The notes below the pieces were generated by a model, which saw only the letters and a list, made by a program, of their open reading frames with translations, was not told the origin of the DNA and searched no databases. Both the position numbers and the translations under genes were made by a program. A stretch of 64,000 nt of DNA from Bacteroidales bacterium (lineage in GTDB: Bacteria; Bacteroidota; Bacteroidia; Bacteroidales; UBA12077): assembly GCA_028282785.1 (NCBI GenBank), contig JANQHE010000021.1, forward strand, positions 62,001-126,000, in the 5' to 3' direction. Shown here in pieces: positions 17,750-25,147 of the stretch; positions within the stretch are counted from its first letter, which is position 1, and the number at the start of each line of letters is the position of its first letter.

Positions 17750-18475
17750 CTATAATTTGAATCCAAAATTAAGGTATAATGAATTTTCAGTAGGATTTGT
17801 TACAAGTGAAGTATAAACAGGAACTTCATATGATTTCCATAATTGAAGGTTTCTGGATAAAGTAAAACCGGCATTAATAATCCCGAATTTGTCGCTATAG
17901 TAATTTTCAAAAGTATTTAACCCAACAAAAAGGTTTAGGGAGTTTTTATCAATTTGTACATTATATCCTAACTCAATGTAAGTGGAATAATTATTTTTAT
18001 TAGTTTCAGAATTTATATCATTACCATAAACCATGGTTGCAACAAGAACTTTAAATGGGAACCGGGTTGTACCATTAAATGCTACATTGAGCTCAATGGT
18101 ATGGTCAGTAGTATTTCTCTTGTAATTTGTTATTTCGTTGCTTGTTTCAATGGAGGCAGGGCAATAATAATCATAAATGGTGAATGAAAAACTTCTATAA
18201 CTGTAGGTAAAATACAGATCCATCTCAGTATATTCACCATCAATGCTTTGTGCAAACCAAATTCCTGTTGTTGAATTATTTCCGGTAATTTCAAACGAAG
18301 GTTTAAAAGTGGGTACACTACTTGTAGCACCACCTCGCCAAATATGCATAGTGCTAAAATCCAGGTTAAGATTTGTGTTCAACAGTTTGTTTTCACTATT
18401 TGCAAAGACAACCAGCGAAACAAGGCTAACAAAAACCATTAAAAGAAACTTATATAAAACGATACCTGATTTCAT
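17750..18475 (-). CDS. Secreted beta-rich envelope protein of unknown function
   Basis: The start is placed at the ATG 18473-18475, eight codons inside the longest frame. It gives a standard signal peptide (MKSGIVLYKFLLMVFVSLVSL, cleavage after VFANS), and a TACATTTG promoter-like element lies about 22 nt upstream at 18497-18504. The mature part, about 215 residues, alternates short amphipathic strands rich in Tyr, Phe, Asn and Thr and ends with an aromatic-flanked strand, LYLNFGFKL. This resembles an outer-membrane beta-barrel of 8-10 strands. No family is recognised. Its stop directly abuts the end of the convergent carbamoyltransferase. Confidence 0.65.
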   Translation of the reverse strand: MKSGIVLYKFLLMVFVSLVSLVVFANSENKLLNTNLNLDFSTMHIWRGGATSSVPTFKPSFEITGNNSTTGIWFAQSIDGEYTEMDLYFTYSYRSFSFTIYDYYCPASIETSNEITNYKRNTTDHTIELNVAFNGTTRFPFKVLVATMVYGNDINSETNKNNYSTYIELGYNVQIDKNSLNLFVGLNTFENYYSDKFGIINAGFTLSRNLQLWKSYEVPVYTSLVTNPTENSLYLNFGFKL

Positions 18476-18543
18476 AAACCCCTTATTTTGAAGCGGCAAA
18501 TGTATGTAAAATCAGGTATATTTTAATGCTTTATCGTTAAATT

Positions 18544-19596
18544 TCAGTTAAATTTAATTTTTACCATAACAGATTGATGATCAGAGTGTTTAAAATCTTC
18601 GTTTTTCACGTTTACATCAATTGAAAATATGTTTGGCGACATCAAATAAAAATCTATGATTGGAGTAATCGTTTTTCCTTTTTCATAAGGAGCATTTAAA
18701 TACCTATTTGTAGGAGTGCTTTTATCGTAAACCCAGGTCCAGTCTTCTGGCAAATAATCAGGATCAATTGGATTTAAAACAAAGCGTTTGGCCGGAGAGT
18801 TTTCTTTAATATCCGAATAATCAACCTCAGGAGGGTTTTGGTTCCAATCACCACCAACAACAATATAATTTCCTTTATCATACTCTTCAACTAAAAATGT
18901 TCTAAGATATTCCATCTGTTGCTTTTTTAACGAACCGTCGTCATACGCAGAGTTATGAGTATTTATAACAAGTAATTCCTTTTTATTATTTGTCGGAAAC
19001 CGCTTTACAAGAAAACACCGGTCAAGCATAAATAATTTAATAGGCCATGAGTAATTTCCAGGGAATGAATATCTGATAACAGATTTGGGTTTAAATTTTG
19101 AATAACTTACCAGTCCCGATTTTACCTTTCCAAGCGGATTTGTGGGAGGAGAAGGAACAAATGTTACATCGTAATTTTTACCAAAAAAACTCTTATGGTT
19201 TGGTAGGATCAGATTAAAACTATCTAATTCATTTAAATAATAACTTCTTTTAGACTTTATATCAACTTCCTGTAATAACAAGAAATCTAAAGTATCATTA
19301 TTTTGTAATTCTGATTTTACAAACTCAAAATTCTCAAAAACATTTTCCTTGGATGTTCTAACTTGAGTTCCTCCATCATAGAAGAAATCCATATCATCGC
19401 TTAATCCGCAATAGCCGATATTCCAGATCAACAAACTAAGTTCGTCATGAACATCTATTGTATCGGGAATTTCCGACTCGAAAATGACTTCTGTTGGTGC
19501 AGGTTTATAATCTGAAAGTGTTGCATAAACCACAAACAAAACAAAAAGAGCAACTAAAACAGCAATTAGTTTAAGAATGAATTTTATGATTTTCAT
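18544..19596 (-). CDS. Membrane-anchored endonuclease/exonuclease/phosphatase family protein
   Basis: The 350-residue protein has one N-terminal membrane segment (residues 5-27), then a periplasmic-facing EEP fold. Landmarks are SLLIWNIGYCG (strand and Asn), LLLQEVD (the metal-binding Glu), VINTHNSAYDD, GGDWNQNPP (Asp/Asn pair) and a terminal SDHQSVMVKI (catalytic Asp-His). These are the conserved elements of DNase I-like metal hydrolases, which cleave phosphodiester or phosphomonoester bonds in nucleic acids, phosphoinositides or sphingolipids. The substrate cannot be named from sequence. It stands alone, followed by the beta-rich secreted protein in the same direction after 68 nt. A second, unrelated-looking EEP protein with three membrane segments is encoded at 57805-58902. 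Confidence 0.85.
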   Translation of the reverse strand: MKIIKFILKLIAVLVALFVLFVVYATLSDYKPAPTEVIFESEIPDTIDVHDELSLLIWNIGYCGLSDDMDFFYDGGTQVRTSKENVFENFEFVKSELQNNDTLDFLLLQEVDIKSKRSYYLNELDSFNLILPNHKSFFGKNYDVTFVPSPPTNPLGKVKSGLVSYSKFKPKSVIRYSFPGNYSWPIKLFMLDRCFLVKRFPTNNKKELLVINTHNSAYDDGSLKKQQMEYLRTFLVEEYDKGNYIVVGGDWNQNPPEVDYSDIKENSPAKRFVLNPIDPDYLPEDWTWVYDKSTPTNRYLNAPYEKGKTITPIIDFYLMSPNIFSIDVNVKNEDFKHSDHQSVMVKIKFN

Positions 19597-19919
19597 GATA
19601 AGTTATTTAGATAAATGACTAAAATAGAAATTTTATTTAGTAAGTGTTTAATCTGACGTATTAATAAATATTGAAAAATATTAATAGTACAGGTTAACCT
19701 TGACAAGAAATAATGAATAACAACAAATCATAAAGAATATATTATTTCTTCGGCACAAAACTGATTCATAAATTTTATGAATTAGTTAGGTTAAAGTAGA
19801 ATTTAATTATTTGTTCAGGATATGAAATAATTATATCTTTGAGAAGAAATTAAACCATTTGAACAGGTTTAATTTGCTGTATTTCAATTAATTTATCGTT
19901 TTATTCAAAAATCATTCAA
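19597..19919 (+). promoter_or_regulatory. Intergenic region upstream of purQ with consensus promoter and dyad
   Basis: The 323-bp gap between divergent genes holds no ORF of note. TTTG at 19810-19813 and TATCTTTG at 19834-19841 are spaced 20 nt apart, a full Bacteroidota promoter, giving a leader of about 70 nt for purQ. ATTCATAAA at 19764-19772 and TTTATGAAT at 19774-19782 form a perfect 9-bp dyad with one central base, 27 nt upstream of the -33 box. This is a possible operator. The rest is AT-rich sequence in which I see nothing further. Confidence 0.65.
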
Positions 19920-20621
19920 ATGAAATTTGGAGTAGTTATTTTCCCAGGTTCAAATTGTGATCAGGACATGATCTATGTACTTCGTAATATTATGCAACAA
20001 GAAGTAGTAGAGCTTTGGCATAAAGATACCGATTTACAAAATGTAGAGGCAATTGTTTTACCAGGAGGTTTTTCTTATGGAGATTATTTACGTTCGGGTG
20101 CTATTGCGCGCTATTCTCCAATTATGGAAAAAGTAATTGAGTTTGCAAATGAAGGAGGCTTTGTATTCGGTGTATGTAATGGATTCCAAATTCTTTGCGA
20201 ATCAGGTTTGTTGCCTGGAGCACTATTGCACAATGATAATCAAAAATTCATTTGTAAAAATATTTATATTGTTCCCGATAATAATACGAACACAATTACT
20301 GCGGTCCTTGATAAACAAAGGTCTTTAAAGATTCCGATTGCGCATGGAGAAGGAAGGTATTTTGCTAAAAAGGAGACTTTGCAGGAGATGCGTCAAAATG
20401 GACAAATATTATTTAGATATTGTGATGAGCACGGAGATATTTCATCAGAGGCAAATCCTAATGGTTCTGTAGAGAATATTGCTGGTGTTTGTAATGCTAC
20501 GAAAAATGTATTTGGAATGATGCCTCATCCGGAAAGAGCGGCTGATGATGAATTGGGAAATACAGATGGCAGATTCATTTTTGAATCGATGATTTCAATT
20601 TTAGCTAGTAATAGTAAATAA
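19920..20621 (+). CDS. purQ: Phosphoribosylformylglycinamidine synthase subunit I (glutaminase)
   Basis: PurQ releases ammonia from glutamine for the PurL/PurS synthetase that makes FGAM from FGAR, the fourth step of purine synthesis. The 233-residue protein is a class I glutamine amidotransferase. The start MKFGVVIFPGSNCDQD is the family hallmark. The nucleophile lies in GVCNGFQIL (Cys near residue 87), the catalytic His-x-Glu in MMPHPERA near 200-207, and LPGGFSYGDYLR is also typical. Its partner purL (and purS) are not adjacent, and the gene is followed at once by a terminator, so it is probably monocistronic. The short-form PurQ implies a split FGAM synthase rather than the large fused PurL of enterics. 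Confidence 0.95.
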   Translation: MKFGVVIFPGSNCDQDMIYVLRNIMQQEVVELWHKDTDLQNVEAIVLPGGFSYGDYLRSGAIARYSPIMEKVIEFANEGGFVFGVCNGFQILCESGLLPGALLHNDNQKFICKNIYIVPDNNTNTITAVLDKQRSLKIPIAHGEGRYFAKKETLQEMRQNGQILFRYCDEHGDISSEANPNGSVENIAGVCNATKNVFGMMPHPERAADDELGNTDGRFIFESMISILASNSK

Positions 20622-20642
20622 GAATATTTAATATAATTGTTG

Positions 20643-20675
20643 AAGCCTGAGTAATATAAATCTCAGGCTTTTTTG
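20643..20675 (+). terminator. Rho-independent terminator after purQ
   Basis: AAGCCTGAG (20643-20651) pairs with CTCAGGCTT (20662-20670) and is followed by TTTTTGTTTGT. It lies 21 nt past the purQ stop. Confidence 0.85.
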
Positions 20676-20751
20676 TTTGTAATTTAAAAACAAATCGCAT
20701 ATTGATTTGTTGGCTAATAAATTCTTATATTTAACACTAATTTAAAATTAC

Positions 20752-21375
20752 ATGATCATGGACTTGAAACAAACTATCGAAAAAAGAGCCAGTATAAGGA
20801 ATTTTACTGATGAAAAGGTACCGGTTGAAGATCTTAAAGAACTGATAAGAAGAGCTGGTTTAGCACCTAGTGTTAATAATAGCCAACCATGGAAATTTTA
20901 TGCTGTTACCAATAAAGATATTCTTTCTAAAATGGCAATTAAAGTAAGCGAAAAGATTAAGGAATTACCATCTAACCAATCAATTGCTTCAAAAAATGTA
21001 AAATCACAGGTAGAGTGGTTTGCCACTTTCTTTGAAAACGCCCCGGCAGTAATTGCAATGGTAATGGAAGATTATGAATCGGTATTGGAGAAGGGAGTTA
21101 ATTTGAGCCATGATGAAATTAATAAATTAAGAAACTTTCCTGATATGCAAAGTGCAGGAGCTGCGATTCAAAATATACTATTATCAGCGGTTGATCTGGG
21201 TTATGGAGCATGTTGGTTAAGTGCACCTATGATGGCGAAAGAATCTTTGGAGAAGATTTTAGATATCGAAAGTCCATATCATTTAATTGCGTTTGTTGCT
21301 GTTGGTAAAGCATCTAGAGAATTACAATCAAGGTCAAAAAAGCCTGTTGATGAAATATTTAAATTAATCGATTAA
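20752..21375 (+). CDS. Nitroreductase-family flavoprotein
   Basis: The 207-residue protein has the FMN-dependent nitroreductase fold: KRASIRNFTDEKVPVEDL (start of the FMN phosphate site), AGLAPSVNNSQPWKF near residues 36-50 (typical Ser/Asn-x-Gln-Pro-Trp), GAAIQNILLSAVDLGYGACWL, and a closing VGKASRE. Members reduce nitro compounds, quinones or other substrates with NAD(P)H; the specific substrate is not predictable. An upstream TTTG (20706-20709) and TATATTTA (20726-20733) are a loose promoter match. The ATG at 20752 and the one at 20758 are both possible; the second gives the common MDLKQTIEKR start. The ArsC-like gene follows after 1 nt, so they are co-transcribed. Confidence 0.88.
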   Translation: MIMDLKQTIEKRASIRNFTDEKVPVEDLKELIRRAGLAPSVNNSQPWKFYAVTNKDILSKMAIKVSEKIKELPSNQSIASKNVKSQVEWFATFFENAPAVIAMVMEDYESVLEKGVNLSHDEINKLRNFPDMQSAGAAIQNILLSAVDLGYGACWLSAPMMAKESLEKILDIESPYHLIAFVAVGKASRELQSRSKKPVDEIFKLID

Positions 21376-21376
21376 T

Positions 21377-21724
21377 ATGTCTTATAAAATTTATCATAAC
21401 ACCAGATGTAGAAAAAGCCGCGGAGGCTTGCAGTATTTAGAAGAAAAAGGAATAAAGCCCGAAATCATTGAATACTTAAAAGATAGTCAATTTACAGAGG
21501 ATTCTTTAGCAAACCTTATAATAAAATTAAGAATTACACCACAGGAATTGATCAGGGCTCAGGAAGTGGATTATAAACAAAACTACAAGGGGAAGGAGTT
21601 TTCTGATAAGGAATGGATAAAAATTATGGTTGATAATCCAAAATTAATACGCCGTCCGATTATAGAAAAAGGAGACAAGGCTGTTCTTGGAGATATTGTA
21701 GAACATATTGATGCCTTGCTTTAA
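21377..21724 (+). CDS. ArsC/Spx-family glutaredoxin-like reductase
   Basis: The 115-residue thioredoxin-fold protein carries the ArsC signature IYHNTRCRKSRGGLQYL near residues 4-20. The single active-site Cys at position 11 is followed by Arg-Lys-Ser-Arg. The later RPIIEKGDKAVLG contains the Arg-Pro-Ile element of the arsenate-binding triad. Related enzymes reduce arsenate using glutathione/glutaredoxin, but many chromosomal homologues (YffB-like) are not arsenic-linked. No other ars gene is nearby, and the partner here is a nitroreductase, so arsenate reduction is only one option. The start lies 1 nt after the nitroreductase stop. Confidence 0.85.
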   Translation: MSYKIYHNTRCRKSRGGLQYLEEKGIKPEIIEYLKDSQFTEDSLANLIIKLRITPQELIRAQEVDYKQNYKGKEFSDKEWIKIMVDNPKLIRRPIIEKGDKAVLGDIVEHIDALL

Positions 21725-21798
21725 TTTTTGTATCTTTTGAAATCCAATTGTCAGGTAATTTTAATTATCCTGATGTGTTATTAATCTTAAATTACAAA

Positions 21799-21820
21799 CC
21801 TGCCTGTCTGCCGATGGGCC
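21799..21820. repeat. Palindromic repeat, copy 2 (14 nt before the fumarase start)
   Basis: CCTGCCTGTCTGCCGATGGGCC shares CTGTCTGCCGA with copy 1 (2226-2236) and GTCTGCCGAT with copy 3 (63121-63130). The end of the repeat is 14 nt before the class I fumarase ATG at 21835, so it would be transcribed in the 5' leader and sit near the ribosome-binding region. Confidence 0.6.
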
Positions 21821-21834
21821 AAAATTAAACAATT

Positions 21835-23451
21835 ATGCCTACTCCCGAATTTAATTATCAGGAACCCTTTCCAATTGAGAAAGATGATACGGAATATTAT
21901 TTATTAACCAAGGACCACGTGTCTGTTACTGAATTTGAAGGTGAAAAAATATTAAAAGTTGAACCGGAAGGATTAACTAAATTGGCAAATGCAGCTTTTC
22001 GCGACACTTCCTTTATGTTACGTAAAAGCCATTTGGAGCAAGTGGCGGCAATTTTGAATGATCCTGAGGCAAGCGAAAATGATAAATTCGTGGCATTAAC
22101 AATGCTTCGTAATGCCGAAGTATCTGTAAAAGGAAAATTACCTTTTTGCCAGGATACAGGAACAGCAACAATTGTAGCAAAAAAAGGACAAAAGGTGTGG
22201 ACCGGAGGGAAAGATGAAGAGGCTTTATCATTAGGAGTTTACAAAACCTATACGGAAGAATATTTACGCTATTCTCAAACTATTCCTCTGGATATGTATA
22301 AGGAAAAAAATTCAGGGACCAACCTGCCTGCGCAAATTGATATTCATGCAACAAACGACGATGAGTATAAATTCCTTTTCATGGCAAAAGGCGGAGGGTC
22401 GGCAAATAAAACCGCGTTGTATCAACAAACCAAAGCATTATTAAATCCTGAGAAATTAGAAAGTTTCTTAGTTGAAAAATTAAAATCTTTAGGTACCGCC
22501 GCATGTCCTCCATATCATGTTGCTTTTGTAGTTGGAGGAACCTCAGCCGAGGTTACTTTAAAGACAGTAAAATTAGCTTCAGCCAAATACCTGGATAATC
22601 TACCAACTGTAGGAAATGAGGCTGGACAAGCGTTTCGAGATATCGAATTGGAAAAGAAAGTTCTGGATGCCTCATATAAAGCAGGTATTGGAGCACAGTT
22701 TGGTGGGAAATATTTAGCATTGGATATTAGAATAGTCCGGTTACCACGTCATGGTGCATCTTGTCCGGTTGGAATGGGAGTATCTTGTTCTGCAGACAGA
22801 AATATAAAAGCAAAAATTAATAAGGACGGTATTTGGGTAGAAAAAATGGAAGACAACCCAGGAAGATTAATTCCGGAGGAATTGCGTAAACCAGACGAAA
22901 AAGGTGCAATAGTTATTGATCTTAATCAACCTATGAAGGAAATTTTAGCAGAACTAACTAAACATCCGGTTGGTCAAAGGTTATCGCTTAATGGAACAAT
23001 CATAGTTGGACGCGATATTGCTCATGCTAAATTGAAAGAGAGAATCGATAACGGAGAAGGTTTACCTCAATATATTAAGGATCACCCAATTTATTATGCG
23101 GGACCTGCAAAAACTCCGGAAGGAATGCCTTCAGGTTCGTTTGGGCCAACAACCGCAGGGCGTATGGACCCTTATGTTGATTTATTCCAAAGCCATGGCG
23201 GAAGTATGATCATGATTGCAAAAGGAAACCGAAGCCAGGTTGTTACCGATGCTTGTAATAAGTATGGAGGTTTTTATTTAGGAAGTATTGGAGGACCTGC
23301 TGCAATTCTTGCTCAGGAAAATATTACTAAAGTTGAATTGCTTGAATATCCGGAATTAGGAATGGAAGCAATTTACAGAATAGAAGTAAAGGATTTCCCG
23401 GCATTTATCTTAGTTGATGACAAAGGAAATGATTTTTATAGCATGCCATAG
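21835..23451 (+). CDS. fumA: Class I fumarate hydratase (iron-sulfur type)
   Basis: This reversibly hydrates fumarate to malate in the TCA cycle or reductive branch, using an oxygen-labile [4Fe-4S] cluster. The single 538-residue chain joins the alpha-like N-terminal part and beta-like C-terminal part, as in FumA/FumB. Cluster cysteines can be proposed in PFCQDTGT near residues 103-110 and in the [18 protein letters not shown] segment near 306-323. The C-terminal part shows [20 protein letters not shown], the family's substrate-site motif. A class II fumarase is also encoded at 29692, so the organism has both oxygen-sensitive and oxygen-stable forms. The short leader contains a palindromic repeat, and a terminator follows the gene. 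Confidence 0.95.
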   Translation: MPTPEFNYQEPFPIEKDDTEYYLLTKDHVSVTEFEGEKILKVEPEGLTKLANAAFRDTSFMLRKSHLEQVAAILNDPEASENDKFVALTMLRNAEVSVKGKLPFCQDTGTATIVAKKGQKVWTGGKDEEALSLGVYKTYTEEYLRYSQTIPLDMYKEKNSGTNLPAQIDIHATNDDEYKFLFMAKGGGSANKTALYQQTKALLNPEKLESFLVEKLKSLGTAACPPYHVAFVVGGTSAEVTLKTVKLASAKYLDNLPTVGNEAGQAFRDIELEKKVLDASYKAGIGAQFGGKYLALDIRIVRLPRHGASCPVGMGVSCSADRNIKAKINKDGIWVEKMEDNPGRLIPEELRKPDEKGAIVIDLNQPMKEILAELTKHPVGQRLSLNGTIIVGRDIAHAKLKERIDNGEGLPQYIKDHPIYYAGPAKTPEGMPSGSFGPTTAGRMDPYVDLFQSHGGSMIMIAKGNRSQVVTDACNKYGGFYLGSIGGPAAILAQENITKVELLEYPELGMEAIYRIEVKDFPAFILVDDKGNDFYSMP

Positions 23452-23476
23452 CTGTTAAATAAAGTAAATAATTAAG

Positions 23477-23507
23477 TAGCCTTCTGATTATTCCGGAAGG
23501 CTATTTT
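23477..23507 (+). terminator. Rho-independent terminator after the class I fumarase
   Basis: TAGCCTTC (23477-23484) pairs with GAAGGCTA (23496-23503), followed by TTTTATTTAATT. It separates the fumarase from the sigma-factor cassette. Confidence 0.75.
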
Positions 23508-23518
23508 ATTTAATTATG

Positions 23519-23526
23519 TACTTTTG
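23519..23526 (+). promoter_or_regulatory. -7 element of the ECF sigma cassette
   Basis: TACTTTTG matches TAnnTTTG and ends 17 nt before the sigma-factor ATG, giving a very short leader. A clear -33 TTTG at the right distance is not seen; only T-rich sequence overlapping the preceding terminator is present. Confidence 0.5.
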
Positions 23527-23543
23527 TTAAGATTTTTTAATTA

Positions 23544-24077
23544 ATGAGAATTCAAGACATCATATCAAAAGCATTCAAGGAACATTATGCACCTTTAATT
23601 CTGTATGCACTGAAGTGGGTTAAGGATGAAGATATAGCCAAAGATATGGTTCAAACTGTTTTTATAAATCTTTTAGAAAGATCAGATGAAGGCATAATTA
23701 AGGATTATCGTGCATATTTATTTCAATCAGTAAGAAACCAGTGTATTAATAAGCTAAAAAAAAGCTCTGGAAAAACTGATCAATTAGAAGAATCACAGAT
23801 TAAAGAACATGGATATTTTAATGATCCTATCGAAGAAGCAGAATTTGAATCGTATGTTTTTAACTTAATTGATAAATTACCTCCTGCGACAAAAAATATT
23901 TTTAAGCTAAATAGGTTTGAAGGATTATCAAACCAGGAAATTGCCGATAAACTTAATATTTCGAAACGTACCGTAGAACTTCAAATAAGCAACGCATTAA
24001 AATTCCTAAGAGAAAAATTATTTGATCAGGATAATCAAAATTCAACTTATTCTCAATTTTTATTTTTATTGTTTTAA
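23544..24077 (+). CDS. ECF sigma factor (FecI-like)
   Basis: The 177-residue RNA polymerase sigma-70 factor has region 2 (residues about 10-75, with DEDIAKDMVQTVFINLLER) and region 4 (about 110-165, with LPPATKNIFKLNRFEGLSNQEIADKL as the -35 recognition helix-turn-helix). There is no region 1 or 3, as usual for the extracytoplasmic-function group. It is the first gene of a FecI-FecR-TonB receptor-lipoprotein cassette. By analogy it switches on the outer-membrane transporter genes behind it when the receptor binds its substrate and the FecR-like protein releases it. Confidence 0.93.
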   Translation: MRIQDIISKAFKEHYAPLILYALKWVKDEDIAKDMVQTVFINLLERSDEGIIKDYRAYLFQSVRNQCINKLKKSSGKTDQLEESQIKEHGYFNDPIEEAEFESYVFNLIDKLPPATKNIFKLNRFEGLSNQEIADKLNISKRTVELQISNALKFLREKLFDQDNQNSTYSQFLFLLF

Positions 24078-24184
24078 TCTGATAATTAGCGTTTTGTAAA
24101 AGAAATTTAGAATAGGGTTAAAATTTCTCCCATTTTCCATATGTGTTCCAATCCAATTTTTTGTCTTATAAAAAAGGCAACATT

Positions 24185-25147
24185 ATGGATAATCTTTATT
24201 TATTAATTAAATATTATCAGAAAAAGGTTAATGCTGATGAAAAATTATTGGTAGAAAACTGGCTTTCTGAATCGGGTTCGAATCAGAAAAAATATGAGCA
24301 ATATATAGAAATTTGGAATGCATCAAACAAAGTGAAGGCCTTAAAAAACATTAGTTATGAGGCTGAATGGGAACAAATAAAAAGCAAGGCCAAAATTAAA
24401 CGAATTTCATTTAAGAAAACATATGGATTTTGGTTAAGAATTGCAGCAGTTATTGCGCTAATGCTCGGATCATACTGGATTTTGCAGGATAAATTATTTG
24501 AGCAAAAGTACCTGATGGTTCAAAACGATTCAAGAGATGAATTGAAAGTAATTACCCTTGAGGATGGGACAAAAGTTACACTAAACTATCAGGCAAACTT
24601 GTATTACCCAAAGCGTTTCAAGAAAAAAAGCAGGGAAGTTAAATTAGAAGGTAATGCCTTTTTCAGTGTAGCTAAAAATAAAGAAAAGCCTTTTTCTATC
24701 GAAACCGAAATGACCTTGATTGAAGTTCTTGGAACTTCGTTCGACGTACGGGCAGGTCAAAAGAAAACAGCAGTTACAGTTGCTACCGGGAAGGTGAGAG
24801 TCTCCAATAAATCAAACAAAAATGTTTTTGTTGAATTAATCCCAAATGAACAGGCCATTCATGAGGGAGATGAAATTCAAAAAAATAAGGTAAAAGGAGA
24901 TAATTACTTTAGTTGGAAAACAGGAACTTTTAGGTTTAAAGACCATTCATTGACTGAAGTGATGGAAATTTTGGAAAGACGTTTTCATTTTAACCATCAT
25001 TTTGAAAATGAAGATTTAAAATTAAGGGAGTTAACAGCCGATCTTAACGGCGAAACCCTTGATGATATTATTGAGATTATTCAAATAAGTTGCCAGGTTA
25101 GAATTAATCTTAAGTCAAATCAGTTAATTATTAGTGAAAATGAGTAG
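24185..25147 (+). CDS. FecR-like anti-sigma factor
   Basis: The start is set at the ATG 24185; the longest frame begins 42 nt earlier with MFQSNFLSYKKGNI, an unlikely N-terminus. Residues 1-80 are the cytosolic anti-sigma part (YYQKKVNADEKLLVENWLSE). One membrane segment follows near 85-105. The periplasmic FecR domain (DDG-T-KVTLNYQANLYYPKRF, then EGNAFFSVAKNKEKPFSIET and LGTSFDVRA) precedes a C-terminal STN-like subdomain (LTEVMEILERRFHFNHHF). It holds the sigma factor until the TonB receptor signals across the periplasm. The stop overlaps the first codons of the receptor gene by 8 nt, implying coupled translation. Confidence 0.92.
   Translation: MDNLYLLIKYYQKKVNADEKLLVENWLSESGSNQKKYEQYIEIWNASNKVKALKNISYEAEWEQIKSKAKIKRISFKKTYGFWLRIAAVIALMLGSYWILQDKLFEQKYLMVQNDSRDELKVITLEDGTKVTLNYQANLYYPKRFKKKSREVKLEGNAFFSVAKNKEKPFSIETEMTLIEVLGTSFDVRAGQKKTAVTVATGKVRVSNKSNKNVFVELIPNEQAIHEGDEIQKNKVKGDNYFSWKTGTFRFKDHSLTEVMEILERRFHFNHHFENEDLKLRELTADLNGETLDDIIEIIQISCQVRINLKSNQLIISENE

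Noticed and set aside
21377..21724. Naming the ArsC-like gene arsC with an arsenic-resistance role
   Set aside because: The fold and CxxS-type site fit, but no ars regulator or efflux gene is nearby; many such homologues are unrelated to arsenic.
22323..22331. CCTGCCTGC inside the class I fumarase gene as a repeat copy
   Set aside because: It encodes conserved fumarase residues (LPA) and has no opposing arm, so it is ordinary coding sequence.
25134..25139. GTG start for the TonB receptor
   Set aside because: The ATG 6 nt downstream is the better codon and leaves a complete signal peptide; the GTG only adds Met-Lys.
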